NCBI GenBank assembly: GCA_022661535.1
Contig: JAKULF010000007.1
Span: 2,418,001-2,482,000, forward strand
Length of the DNA: 64,000 nucleotides
Origin: Eutypa lata
Lineage: Eukaryota > Ascomycota > Sordariomycetes > Xylariales > Diatrypaceae
Direction of reading: 5' to 3'
Positions 22,201 to 34,730 of this stretch are shown here, piece after piece (position 1 is the first letter of the stretch; each line of letters begins with the position of its first letter). Position numbers and translations under genes: made by a program. A model generated the notes under the pieces. The model ran no database searches. It saw nothing but the letters and a program-made list of their open reading frames with translations, and was not told the DNA's origin.

Positions 22201-25200
22201 TGAATGATGGGATTGAATTTGCGTATGGAACCGTCCTCCGCCGTAGCATATCCCCTATTGTGACCCTACAGAGCTTGATAGGGGAGCTTTTCGTCAACAA
22301 CCTTCCAATGAAATTGCAATTTTTCAATGAGGATCAGAACATCCACCGACGACCTAAGATGCTCTTAGATCTGCCTTCGTACCCATTCAACCATTCGCGC
22401 TCATACTGGCTGGAGAGCAGACTTTCTCAGAACCGTCGAACGCGGAAGAAACCTCGGCACGATTTCCTGGGGAATCCGTCAGCGGACTGGAATCCTTTGA
22501 AACCAAAATGGCGTTTCACTATTAGGACTTCCGACCTTCCTTGGGCCCTTGATCACAAGGTAGTAACTCCTGCTACCCAGCGTCGCATAACTAGAAAAGC
22601 TAATAACAACGATTAATAGGTTGATGGGATCGTCTTGTATCCGGGTACCGGGTTCTTGGTAATGGTAATCGAAGCTGTCAGGAGTCTCACTGCGGACATA
22701 TCTGGTGTAACCGGCTTCCGAATTAGGGATGTCAATATCCTGAATGCGCTGGTGATACCCACAGATGACGACGGCATCGAGACTCAATTACACATGGATT
22801 CGCACGGCAGCTCACCAAATCAAGGTTTCCAGGCTTGGGACTTCAACATCTATTCAGTATTCCGCGGCGAGTGGAAAGTGCATTGTTCCGGTCAAGTTTT
22901 GGCTGAGATTTCCGAGGCTACAGATCACGTCTCGGAGAAGGAGACAGCAAGCTATGCGCAGTCACTAAGTAGAGACTTGGAAGCATTCTGGGAACGAAAA
23001 TTCACTAGCCATGGTTCCCAGAAGTTCTACAAACACCTGGAACAACAGGGCTACCACTTCGGCGAAAACTTCACCTCACTCCATGATATCAAGGTCATTG
23101 AAAACGAATTGGAAGCCGCTGCCACGGTGAATTTTGGCCATTTCCGGGAGCAAGCGAGACGCGATGAAGTGAGCGAGCATCTCATTCATCCTGCAACGCT
23201 CGACAGCTTGTTCCACGTGATGATAGCGACTCAATATAACGGAGTCACTATGCCTCGAACGGTTCCGATACATCTCTCAGAGGTTTTCGTGTCTCTCGAT
23301 GAACTTGGAGATTCCTCAATGGACACGATGCATCTTCACAGCAAAGTCGTCGAGTGGGGTGCTCTTGGTATAACTGGCAACATCACAGCCATAAGCGGCG
23401 CCACGAGGAAACCTACAGTTACCATGCGCGGTTGTAGGTTCTCGACATTGAAGGCTACCGGGGACCAAAGAGACGTGAACTCAGAGTCGACGCACTTGTT
23501 CCACCACATGCATTGGAAGCCAGATATCAGCTTGCTATCGCGCAGCCAGACCGAGAACTATCTTCGCGACAAGACGAAGGATACAATTTACGATGATGGC
23601 GACATCAGAGCTGAGATCATTTGTCGTCACTACATGTCAGACGCATTCCAAGACACAAGCGACTCAGGCTGGAGCACGAAGCCGCATATGATAAAGTATG
23701 TGAAATGGGCTAGAGACTTCAACACTACTGAGGGTGCCTTCACTGCGGCCTTGATAGAAAAAGAATGGCCCAGTTTTAAAGGTGTCAATACGAGGCCTCG
23801 TCTCATTGATGAATGGGCTAAAAGTGCACCATGGAGGGCCGGCATAGTATTGTTCTGGCAAAACCTGGTTCCAATTCTAAGGGAGGAGGTAGACCCTCTG
23901 GACGTCCTGTTCAACCAAGGTGTGGCAGAGGCCATATACCGAAGTCCTCTTCTCACGATTACAGCCAGCAGACTTGCAGCTTACATTGATCTCGTTGCAC
24001 ACAAGAATTCAGCCATCAACATCCTCGAAGTCGGCGCAGGGACGGGTAGCACCACGAGCTCAGTGCTCGAAACCCTTTACCGCCAGGGGAGGTCTCCAGG
24101 TACTTCTCCGCGCTTCAATCGGTACGACTTCACTGATATATCACCAAGCTTCTTTGCCCAGGCCCAGGAACGATATGCCGAGCACGCGAATAACATGAGG
24201 TTCAAAGTCCTAGACCTCGAGCGCGATCCGGCAGAGCAAGGGTTTGAGCTTGGGTCCTACGATGTTGTCATCGCTGCAGCAGTAAGTTGACCCGAGAGGG
24301 TAATGATGTACACCACAGCTCATGTATCCAGGTTCTTCACGCCACGGCAAGTATTGAGAAGACATTGAGTCATGTCAAAAAGCTCCTAAAACCGTAAGTA
24401 AAAATCTGCTGAATAACGTCGGTAGTTTAAGTAGCTAACAAGCAATCAGGGGCGGCCGACTTGTTTTCTCCGAACCGACCAATCTCGCGATGGCGGCAAC
24501 CTCGGGGATCTTTGGTGTCCTCCCAGGTTGGTGGTTGTGTAAGAAGCCCAATTGCTCTGCGACTTGTATTTTATTACTAATTAAAATAACGTAGCCATTG
24601 AGAATTACAGAACAGATGGACCGTTAATGGACTCAAACGGATGGAATGAAGCCGTCATGCGAGCAGGCTTTGGAGAACTTCAGGTGTCCCTGACTGGCGA
24701 TGTCGGAGACACACATGCGGCTTCTCTACTAGTCACCCGCCTTCAACCACCACTAGAGTCCATCAAGAACATTTCTACAGCAATATTGGTTCAGACACCC
24801 AGTCAACTTGAGCTTTCGCAATCTCTGAAAATGCAGCTTGACTCTAAGGGCAGGGGAAGCTGCGACATCATTACGATGGAATCCCTTGCTGATGTTACAT
24901 CAACATACAGCCACTGCATATCCCTCTTGGAGCTCGAGGAGCCAGTTCTGTCTCGGCTCGACGAGTCCCGTTTTGCCAATTTCCAAGACATCATACGCAA
25001 ATTCAAGCATATCCTATGGGTGAGCACCAACTGTGGGACGCAGGCTGATAGCCCCGAATCGGCCATGATGGCCGGGTTCGCGAAAGCAATGGTGCGCGAG
25101 GATCCAAACGGTAGGATCGTCTACCTCAATGTGAACTCAGCAGGGGATGCTGTTCCAACTATCACGCGGGTCATGGAGCAAATCAGAGAAGTGCCCGGAA

Positions 25201-27661
25201 CTCTAGTGGAGACGGATTTCCTAGAGGAAGATGGGATAGTTCACATTCCCCGCGTCGTTGAAGCGCCTCGGATCAATGGCTTGCTTGATTCGACATTGCG
25301 CGGGCTTAAACCTGAGCCTGTCGATGTTGATGGAGATAGCAAAGATGCGGTTGAGCTTCGCTTCTCTCCCGGACAGCTTGATTCCTTCCACTTCGGTCCG
25401 GACACCTCTCCTTCGCAGCCGCTGGCAGACGATGCAGTCTTGATCAAGGTTAAGGCTACTGGCATCAATTTCAGGGATGTCATGGTTGTCCTGAACCAGC
25501 TTTCGTCCAGCGAGCTAAGTACCGAGGTCGCTGGAGTTGTCGCCGAGTCTGGGGCCACTTCCGGCTTCAGCCTGGGCGATAGGGTATGCACGTTCGGGAG
25601 GGGTGGTGGCTTCCGCACATATGTTCGTGCTCAGAAGTCTCAAGTCATGAAGATCTCACCGAGCATGTCATTCGCCGAGGCGAGTGCAATCCCGTTGGCT
25701 TACATCACAGCACAATATGCACTATGCCATGTCGGCAGACTCAAGGCTGGAGAGAGCGTGCTGATCCACGCTGCGGCTGGCGGCGTTGGACAGGCAGCCA
25801 TACAAATCGCGCAGCACATAGGAGCCGTGGTGTACGTCACGGTCGGCTCTCCCGAAAAGAAACAGCTCCTCATGGAGAGGTACGGGATCGAGGCAACCCA
25901 TTGCTTTTCGAGCAGGCACGTTTCTTTCGCTCAAAGGCTGCTACAGGCAACGGCTGGTAAAGGGGTTGATGTTGTACTCAACTCGCTCTCGGGCCTAGCC
26001 TTGACGGAGACATGGAGATGTATCGCGCCCCTTGGACGCTTTGTTGAGATTGGCAAGCGAGACATGTTAGCATCTAAGAATTTGCCCATGGACCCATTTC
26101 AGAGGAACGTCTCGTACTCTTCCGTGGACCTGGGGGTATTGTATGACTTCGGTCATGAACTCCTGGATCAGGTCATACGTGAAGTACAAACTCTCGTTCT
26201 CGACGAATCGTCGCGAAAGCTCGCTGCGCCTTATCCAGTCACGGCATTCAAACTGTCAGAAGTCGAAAATGCCTTCCGATGGCTTCAAACTGGCCAACAT
26301 ACAGGCAAAGCCGTCATTACGTGGGAGGAGCAAGACACTATCAAGGTAAGGCTCAGCCAGTATTGAATTTGGCCGCTCACGCTGTTCAAGAACTAATAGA
26401 CAAACAGATGATACCTAAGAGCCCCCTAGACTATACATTCGATGAAAATTCCACGTACGTGATCACAGGCGGACTTGGTGGTATTGGGAGGAGTCTAGCC
26501 TCGTGGATGGCTAGTTTGGGTGCAAGACATCTTGTATTGCTTTCACGCTCAGGTGTCAAGTCGGATAATGCTAGAGACCTAGTTGAGAAACTCGAAAAAG
26601 ACGGCGTCAGGGTTTACGCACCCCCATGTGACGTTTCTAAAGCCGATGAAGTGGAGGAGGTCGTCGCACATGTCAATGCCACGATGCCTCCTATAAAAGG
26701 TTGCATCCATGGAGCCTTGGTTGTCAAGGTAAGTAGCTTTCTGACGAGATCCTAAGCTCCGGACGGACTAACAACTCCCCAGAACCGTATGTTCCTGGAT
26801 TATCCATTCCAGGAGTTTCAAGATAACCTGGATCCTAAGATCCAAGGCACTTGGAATCTACACCACTCCCTTCCGACGAACTTGGACTTCTTTGTCCTCT
26901 TATCCTCCATCGCCGGGGTGAACGGTGCTGCTTCCCAGAGCCCCTACTGCGGCGCAAGCATATTCCAGGACGCCTTCGCTAGGTACCGGCATGCTCGGGG
27001 TCAACCTTGCATATCGCTAGACTTGGGAGTCGTGCGGGAGGTAGGATATGTGGCAGAGCGCGTAGACGTGGCGCGCTTCCTTGCGAGGTCCGAAACGGAT
27101 CATAAAGTGTTGACCGAGAGCGAGATGCAGTTCATGCTGAAGTACGCGTGTAGCCCTCACATAGCGATAACTTCTCCTTGGGAAACCCAGGTCATTGGCG
27201 CCTTGACAACGCCTGCATTTATCCGAAGCCGCGGAACACTCGAGGCACACATGTGGATGCGCCTGCCCATGTTCTGCCACATCTACCAGATGGAGCAGGA
27301 GGTGAAAGTGGCGGCAACCGTGGTGCAAGCCGACTCCGTGGAGTCGCAGCTTGCCAAGGCGGACTCCATTGCCGAGGCCACGGAAGTCATCATCAAAGCC
27401 GTCGCTAAGCGGCTCGCTCGGTCTCTGGCCGTTCCCGTCAAGGACATCGACGTCAGCAAGCCGCCGTTTGCGTTTGGCGTTGATTCCCTCGTTGCGGTCG
27501 AGCTCATGTCCTGGCTCGCCAACGAGATCAGGGCGGACATTCCCGTCATCCAGATCCTGGGGAACTACTCCGTTGCACAGCTTGGGTCGCTTGCGGCGGG
27601 CGTCAGTGCGCATGTCCCGACAAGCGTGCGTGCGGAAACAGGCGATGATGAGAAAGCGTGA
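19261..27661 (+). CDS. highly reducing polyketide synthase (KS-AT-DH-MT-ER-KR-ACP)
   Basis: Thirteen exons (about 2580 aa): 19261-19434, 19487-19631, 19681-19949, 20003-20596, 20649-20707, 20774-21366, 21415-22559, 22620-24281, 24332-24393, 24450-24538, 24595-26345, 26408-26728 and 26783-27661. All phases agree. KS: Cys175, His311 and His351 complete. AT: GHSSGE with Ser658. DH: His992 (its motif made across the exon 7/8 join) and Asp1188. C-MT: VGAGTGS near 1463. ER: AAAGGVG near 1991. KR: GGLGGIG at 2202-2208, Ser2329/2330 and Tyr2343. ACP: GVDSL with phosphopantetheine Ser2523. There is no thioesterase, as is usual for iterative HR-PKS. In the KR the residue four after Tyr, usually Asn, is Ser2347. 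The enzyme should build a reduced, possibly C-methylated chain; release needs a partner, for which the nearby hydrolase is one candidate. No pathway regulator or transporter lies in view. Confidence 0.95.
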
Positions 27662-28502
27662 GAGCCTTATATGCAAAATAAGGTCCGGTGTAGGGTAGAC
27701 TCTAGCTCTCCCCTGCTGGTTTACAATTCGGGGTTTTTCTTTTCTTTTCACCTTTTGGCCGGAGGTTTATTTGTAGTGGGGGCAATTTACCCCTATTTAT
27801 AGTAACTATAACATTCGTATTACATAATCAACTTGAACAACAGCATCGACCTTTTGGCCATCGAATAGCTGCCACAACTAAGTAGCTATAAATTAAAGTA
27901 TGAATAACTTTGAATTTAAATATGAACCAATAGGTAAGTAGGTAAGTAAGTGGTTGGCAGTAGCAGCACCCATTTACTTAGGGCTCACGATATCTTCAGA
28001 CATGAAGGTGGTCCAAAACTTGCTGCGGAATCAAATATACCGAGTCTATAAAATGTTAATGTAATGCATTATTATCAGGAGTAACGACCTTGTGCATATC
28101 GTATTCAAGTAATAAATAAAAGTTACGGTATAATGAATAAATTGAATTTGGCTGTAAATCTCTTATAATTTGCATTGAACGACATGTGCATATGATCAGA
28201 ACTGACAGATAACCGATACTACATACGTACCTTATCATTCACGGTGGATATAGTATTTCTCAAGATATGTAGTTGATTAGGGAAGAATCCATGTTATCAT
28301 ATCTACCAATAAAAACCATAGGGTCGGCCTCCGTCCACGTGACATCTAGAACATTATCTTTACCCCTCGCTGGCGCACCGTCAAACCCTACATCCTACTT
28401 ACACAAAAGTATTTAGACTCAGCGAAAAATGACGTTTGCTTATCGACAAAATAGGGATAGCTCATTTTCCTACGTCTACTCCAGTTACTCAAATCTGTTC
28501 AA
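27662..28502. other. intergenic, PKS terminator to PIF1 promoter
   Basis: AT-leaning sequence with a GTAAGTAG-type short repeat near 27933-27951. No coding feature is supported. Confidence 0.55.
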
Positions 28503-30290
28503 ATGTTGTGTTCCTCGATAAGGCGACACGCTAGAGTAAATCTCAATCCGCTACATATAGGTAAGTGTCTATTTCTCCAGCAAAATAGGGGAAGTGGTGG
28601 AGAGGGATTGGAGACGGGTTTTAACACTTACAAATAACTAGCAGGCCAGGATTTCCCCTGGTTTACACGGGTTGGCCTACAACTACATGGTTGGGCAACG
28701 CCTGGACTCTTCCTACGATTTTCTGCCGCAAGTGCCGCAGCGAAAAAGTCGGCAAAAAAGTCCCAAAAGAGCAGAGCACATCGGCCCCATAACGAGACGG
28801 GCAGAGACGTAAACATACATGACCCCCGCTCAGAACTTCTGTATTTAGACAACGGTCTAAGTGAGGAACAGCAGGTTATTTTTGACCTTATTCTCAAAGA
28901 TGAAAAGAGCGTTTTCTTTACGGGCCCTGCAGGCACTGGAAAGTCGGTGCTCCTAAAGAAAATTGTTAAAGCTTTGACCGAAAAGTACCTTGGGGATCCA
29001 GGATGTGTTGGCATTACTGCCTCCACGGGGCTTGCGGCGTACAATATTGCCGGCACGACGCTTCATCGCTTTGCTGGGATAGGTATTGGCAAAGCACCAA
29101 CTGAGAAGCTCATCAAAGATATCCTAAAATCTGGCTTCATACGAAGACGCTGGGAAGCTGTTGAAGTTCTCGTGATTGATGAGATCTCGATGATTAATTC
29201 TACGCTTTTTGATAAGCTTGACGTAATCGCACGCGCTGTGCGGGGAGTTGATCTACCGTTTGGAGGGGTACAGCTTGTCATAACGGGTGACTTTTTCCAA
29301 CTTCCTCCCGTGATGCAGGAAACAGGCCATGACACTCCGAGGTTCTGTTTTGAGGCCAGTGCATGGAAGCAAGCCATACAGCACACAATCAGCTTGACCC
29401 GAATTTATCGACAGAGAGATCCTTTATTCACTAAGATGCTGAATGAGATCCGGGAAGGCCGTCCCTCAGCCCACACCATAGAAAATTTTCGAAAATTAAG
29501 CAGGCCACTAGAATCATTCGCAGACAAGGGACCAGAAGCTACCGAACTCTACCCACTACGTCGGGAGGCAGATTTAGCAAACGCAAGACGGATGCAAAAG
29601 ATCAAGGGTCCAATATTTACCTATGCTGCTACAAGTGGAGGAATAATTGAAGATGCGGCTACACGACAGAGGCTCTTAAACGATTGCATAGCACCCGAGA
29701 TCCTTGAGTTGAAGCAGGGCGCACAGGTCATCCTCACCAAGAACATAGATGATATCCTCGTGAATGGTTCCCAAGGCCGCGTTGTTGGCTTCGCAAATAG
29801 CGAAACATTCTTCCATAGCCGTTGGGATGATGAAGACCACGAGCTAGATCCTAGTACTTTGCTAACCGGATCAATGGAGGATGCACCAGAGCAACGTCCG
29901 CCCCTTTTCCCAGTTGTGCGTTTCCTGCTCGAGGACGGCAGCACCCGCGTTGAACTGTGTGGGCCTAAAGGATGGGCTGTAGAGCGGTGGGTTCCCGATC
30001 CTTGGGAAGATAGTGGCTGGAAGGTTGAGAAGCTGGCGACTCGTACCCAGGTCCCCCTCCTCCCCGCGTGGGCACTCAGCATCCACAAGGCGCAGGGCCA
30101 AACGTTGGACCGCGTGAAGGTGGATCTGGACCGCATATTTGAGATGGGCCAAGCGTATGTTGCGTTGTCCCGTGCTACTACCATGGATGGGCTACAGGTT
30201 TTGAATTTTAACCCTGATAAAATCATGGTTCATCCCAAGGTAAAGAGGTTCTATGCTAGTTTGTCAAAATCGAGAAACAGCGGCGAATGA
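28503..30290 (+). CDS. PIF1: PIF1-family 5'-3' DNA helicase
   Basis: Two exons, 28503-28560 and 28642-30290 (568 aa), phase 1, with donor GTAAGT. Helicase motifs are in order: Walker A GPAGTGKS (114-121), motif II VIDEIS with Asp199-Glu200, motif III GDFFQLPPV, then HKAQGQT and YVALSRA near the end. The sequence before the helicase core is basic and hydroxylated with almost no acidic residues (SIRRHARV at the start, then an Ala/Lys/Ser run), the look of a mitochondrial presequence. Yeast Pif1 works in mitochondrial DNA upkeep, at telomeres and on G-quadruplexes. The first exon is inferred from the donor, the frame and this leader; without it the frame lacks an ATG before Walker A. No Helitron Rep domain is fused to it, so I read it as a cellular or stand-alone PIF1 gene, perhaps one of several in the genome. 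Confidence 0.85.
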
Positions 30291-31435
30291 CTACCATCAC
30301 CACCTCCCTGTCTACCTATACATCATGACTTCAAATAGGTCATATAATTATACTGGTATACTACTTATTATTCTTAATCAGCTACATGGTTGTTCCATCG
30401 CGCATTTGAGGCAGATGACCGTCTTAACTCAGCAAACGCGTGGAGTTACGTAGTCATTTCTGAGTTATTACGTACTTAAGTTGTTCGCTATAACCTCAAA
30501 CTCCGAATTATGGTAAGAATATTATCAATCGGGCAATCGTGAGATCTGATGCCAAGAGATCTTGATTTTCCCGCTATGACCTAGCCCAAAAGTTATAGCC
30601 AATCCACGGCCTTATTACGTCGTCTCCCTATAACTAACTGACCTCAGCGCGAATTGTATCCTAGGCCGGGATCCTCTACATTAGACCGATGCACCGTGCT
30701 GAGTAACGGCGCAGCAATGACTGATGTTAGTGTCGTACTCGTAGGCAGCGTTAACAATGGCTGGTTAATTAAACAAATGCTTGTTTCATTCTAGCAAAGC
30801 AAGGACTCGGCGCGGTGTGCGGGTTAAAACAACGTGCCGTCGGTGTGATTCTACTGAACCTAGGTGCTATACATAGGCAAGTACTTTTCGAGAAGATGAT
30901 CTTATTCCTTCAGGCCTCGGGTACGGCTCCTTCTGATGCAGCATGGTTTGACTGGATAGGCCTAAAGTAAACATTTATACATAATACTTTGAAGTTAATA
31001 CCTATTTTGTTTATTATTTCTGAAGAAGTGTTTTGAATCAAAGCTTAAACATTACTTGAAATAATTATTGCATTGATATTTCATACTTAGAGGTAATAAC
31101 CAAAAAGATGTTCATGTCCTAGAATGAGAAAATCGGTCGAATCCTAAAGGTGTGATATGTAAAATGTTCAAGCCCCTACCATTAAAAAGATCCGTACATA
31201 AGGCCTACAAGGGGTGAAGGGTAGTGCTGACGCTGTGGAGTACGGGACAAGAACATCCCGTATATACGATAACCCCATATTTACAACAGCTGAATTGGGA
31301 ACCGGCAATTTATTTCGTGTCGTAGTATATGCAAAAGTAATTATATAATAGAATAGGCGGCTCTCTAGGTCCAAGTCATAATGAATACCATCACCTTCAT
31401 GAAAAGGACGTCTAGTTATTCTTTAGTCTCTAACA
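30291..31435. other. intergenic region
   Basis: No gene, RNA or strong repeat is seen. The sequence is AT-leaning but not RIP-saturated. The promoter of the tannase gene should lie in its last few hundred bases. Confidence 0.55.
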
Positions 31436-32923
31436 ATGCGGCTACCTAGCACCCTCTTCATCGTGCCATTCGCTCTCGAGTACTACTTATCTCATGCATA
31501 TCCAAACATATCTCAAACATGTTCTACAGTCGGTTTGACGGACCAGCTATCCTCAATAGATGGCCAACTAGCAGCGAATGCCACTATACTCTCGGCTGTC
31601 CCCGTGAAGCTCAATGGTACTTACGGAGACCCTGATCTCCTTCCGGGCCTAGCACTCCCTGAATTATCAACCGGCCTGCCCGAACTCTGCGCCGTGGAGA
31701 TCAACGTGACCTCTTCGGAATCGTCGTCCTACTCCTTATCTCTATTCCTACCGTCCGAATGGAACTCAAAATTACTTACCGTCGGCGGTGGCGGGACCGC
31801 CGGATACATCAACTACCTCGACATGGGTTCTGGCACGCACTATGGCTTCGCGACCATGTCAACCGACAACGGCCATCGAAGTGGCCCCTTCGATGTGGCG
31901 TGGACCTACAAAAGCCCGGAAAAGCAGATCGATTGGGCTTGGCGCGCCATGCACGGGTCTGTGCAGCTTGCGAAGCAGTTGGTAGCCACTTATTACGGTG
32001 AGGACATTCAATACTCGTATTACACTGGTTGTTCGACCGGTGGTCGCCAAGGGCTCAAGGAGGCACAGGTCGATGCCGAAAGTTTTGATGGAATGCTTGT
32101 CGGGGCGCCGGCCTGGTGGATAAGCCACTTGACCAGCTGGGCTACTAGAATGAGCAAGGCATACTATCCCCTGGACGATCCGAAGAGTGTCCCCTCTGCC
32201 TTGCTCGGGCTCATATCTTCGACGGTGGTCGGACAGTGCGACGCGGTTGACGGCGTCGAGGACGGCATCGTCAGCTCGCCCGAGCGCTGCTACCCGGACC
32301 TCGAGGTGCTGAACTGCGACAATGCGGGCGCGAACTCGTCCGCGTGCCTCACGCCGCTCCAGCTGGAGACCCTGCAGAAATTCTACTCCGACTACTACGT
32401 CGGAACCGAGCTCGCCTACCCGGGCTTCGAGCTGTCCTCGGAGAGCGGGTGGGGAAATTTCCTGTGGAACGACACTCCGCTATCCTACGGGCTCGACTAC
32501 CTCAGGAACGCGGTCTTCGAAGACCTAGACTGGCCCCTCGCGGCGTACAACGACAGCGTCTACGCGTACGTCAAGGCGAAGGACCTGGGCCACCCGGAGC
32601 CGGACGACTTCGACATGTCGGCGTATCGGGACAACGGCGGCAAGATCATCATGTACCACGGGATATCGGACCCGCTGATCGTCACGCGGGGCTCGACGTA
32701 CCTGTACGACCAGGTGAAGCTGGCGACGATGGGGGTGGCGCACCCGATCGCCGACTGGTTCAGGTTCTACCTCGTCCCCGGCATGATGCACTGCTTGGGG
32801 ACGGGGGTCAACGCGCCGTGGTACTTCAACGGCGCCAGCCAGAGCTCCCTCCTCGGCTTCGACCAGTACTCGGTGCCCGGTGTTACGGACCGTAGGGACG
32901 CGTATACGAATGCTTCTTCATAA
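31436..32923 (+). CDS. tannase/feruloyl esterase, 3' end replaced by LTR sequence
   Basis: The open frame of 495 codons is a tannase/feruloyl-esterase family protein cut short by a retroelement. It has a secretion-type N-terminus and the family CS-D-HC arrangement: Cys199-Ser200 in GCSTGGRQG, Asp412 in GISDP and His452-Cys453 in MMHC. All catalytic residues are upstream of the break. Family-like sequence stops at YSVPG (codon 482); the last 13 residues and the stop come from the 5' LTR. The missing 70 codons lie intact at 35003-35216. The family acts outside the cell on gallate or ferulate esters of plant material. As it stands, the gene could make a truncated protein that lacks the conserved C-terminal region; folding is doubtful. 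Codon use is GC-rich and not RIP-damaged. Confidence 0.9.
   Translation: MRLPSTLFIVPFALEYYLSHAYPNISQTCSTVGLTDQLSSIDGQLAANATILSAVPVKLNGTYGDPDLLPGLALPELSTGLPELCAVEINVTSSESSSYSLSLFLPSEWNSKLLTVGGGGTAGYINYLDMGSGTHYGFATMSTDNGHRSGPFDVAWTYKSPEKQIDWAWRAMHGSVQLAKQLVATYYGEDIQYSYYTGCSTGGRQGLKEAQVDAESFDGMLVGAPAWWISHLTSWATRMSKAYYPLDDPKSVPSALLGLISSTVVGQCDAVDGVEDGIVSSPERCYPDLEVLNCDNAGANSSACLTPLQLETLQKFYSDYYVGTELAYPGFELSSESGWGNFLWNDTPLSYGLDYLRNAVFEDLDWPLAAYNDSVYAYVKAKDLGHPEPDDFDMSAYRDNGGKIIMYHGISDPLIVTRGSTYLYDQVKLATMGVAHPIADWFRFYLVPGMMHCLGTGVNAPWYFNGASQSSLLGFDQYSVPGVTDRRDAYTNASS
32876..32880 (+). other. target-site duplication, left copy (CCCGG)
   Basis: The five bases just before the TG end of the 5' LTR equal those just after the CA end of the 3' LTR (34998-35002), the 5-bp duplication usual for LTR retroelements. 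Confidence 0.93.
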
Positions 32924-33147
32924 GGTGAAAATATCAAATTAGAGAAGGAAGGGAAGCAAAGGGAAAGGTCCATAACAGAAGGTTAGCTTTAAGTAAGTAA
33001 AGCAGACACCTCATCATTACCTGACCCCTTAGTAACCCATTGTTCCCTTAGGTTATATTTACTTATTATTTATCTACATATCGTATATATAACCCATTGT
33101 TGTTTTAATCTTATTATTGCCATATTACTTAATTACGTATTATAACA
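32881..33147. repeat. 5' LTR (267 bp)
   Basis: It aligns without gaps to the 3' LTR; I count 28 differences, all C/T or G/A. It supplies the last 13 codons and the stop of the truncated esterase. Confidence 0.93.
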
Positions 33148-34730
33148 TTACCTTCTCGTTAAGAAAGGCTTCGTTTCGAAGATTATACATTTTATACGAT
33201 TTTATTCTTTTATTTAATTATTAAATTAATTATAAATATTAACTTTATAAAAATTTCTTTATCGAAATATAAGTAGTTTAATCGTAAATGTTCGAATACG
33301 TATTAAATTCGTTATTAAAATACGAAATAAATATAATAACTTTTTTTATAAATATTACGATATATAAATCGTAAAGGTAATTATTAAAGAAGTAATTTTC
33401 GCCGTAACGAATATATAACTTATTATTTATTTATTCTTTACGTTGTTTTTTAATAATAAATTAAGTAATTCGTTTATTAATAATAATTTAATTATTTTCG
33501 TTTTTAAGTTTAATTTTAACTTTAATTTTAATTTTTAATAACTTAATTAAATTAAAAATAAATTAATTTAAAATATTAATATTATAAATTATATTAAAGT
33601 TAATATTTATTTAATTAATATTAATAAATCGATAATTATTAATTATTAAAAAGATAACTTCGTAAATAAGTTTATAAAGTAATTTCATAAAAGTATCGTA
33701 ATTAAATAATAACTTTTCGTTCGTTTTTTTATAATTTAAGCGTTTTTATAAAAAATTAAAAAAATTATAACGAAGATTTATAATTTAAAAGTTATTAAAT
33801 AAGTTAATAACTTTATTTATAAATTAAGTTTAATATTTTTATTTAAAAAGAAATTTAATAAAAGTTTTATTATTTTATTTTAAATAACGAAGCTTTTTAA
33901 TAACTTATTAACCTTTTAAAAAATTATAATATAAATACTTTAAAACTTTAACGATTTTATTATAATTAAATATTTACGTTTCGAATATATAATAAAATAA
34001 AAGATTTATTATAAGTTTAATAAAAAAGTTTAAATAATTATAAACGTATTAAAATTAACTTTTCGCGTTATCGATAATAGTTTCGTTTATATTAAGTTTT
34101 TTTTTTATTATAAATAATTAAATATTAAGATTTTTTTTAAAATTAATAAGCTTTTTAACGTTAAATAAAATTATTTTTCGTTAAAATAACTTTATTAAAA
34201 TTATTATTAAGATTTCGTTTTAAGCTTTTAAGATTTATATTTATATATTAAATTAATAATTTAATTTATTATAAGTTTATTATATAATAATAAAAATAAT
34301 TATTTAAATTTTTTAAATAATAATAAAAGTTATATTATCGATGTTTATTAATAATAAAAAAGTTATTATTGTTTAATTTTAATTTATTATAAAAGCAAAA
34401 AATAAGATAAGTATTATAAAAGCAAAAATGATTGTATATACGCGTTAAAGATTTATTAAAGTTATATCGAGCTCGAAGGTGTAATATTTACGCCGTAATA
34501 AGTATTTAATATTAATAAATGTATCGTTGTTACGTAGTCGATAAAGAAGGTGTTACAAAAGCAAAAAGAAAAAAGAAAAAGTGATTTAATTAAAGGGTGC
34601 CTTTGGCAGATATGGACCTGTAAGAAGTGAATGTAATAGATAAGTGAATGTACGTATTTCCTAAGGATTTTTGGTTGTTTTATACGATGCAAAAGATGCT
34701 TATTTATACAAGCAAAGGAATTTGATATTG

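Noticed and set aside
27550..27661. Thioesterase or release domain after the ACP
   Set aside because: Only about 25 residues without motifs remain after the ACP region; HR-PKS usually lack one.
28503..30290. PIF1 gene as part of a Helitron
   Set aside because: No Rep/HUH domain is fused or adjacent, and a mitochondrial-type leader with an intron fits a cellular PIF1.
34462..34692. 76-codon frame inside the LTR element
   Set aside because: AT-driven chance frame in RIP-damaged sequence, with no gag-pol likeness.
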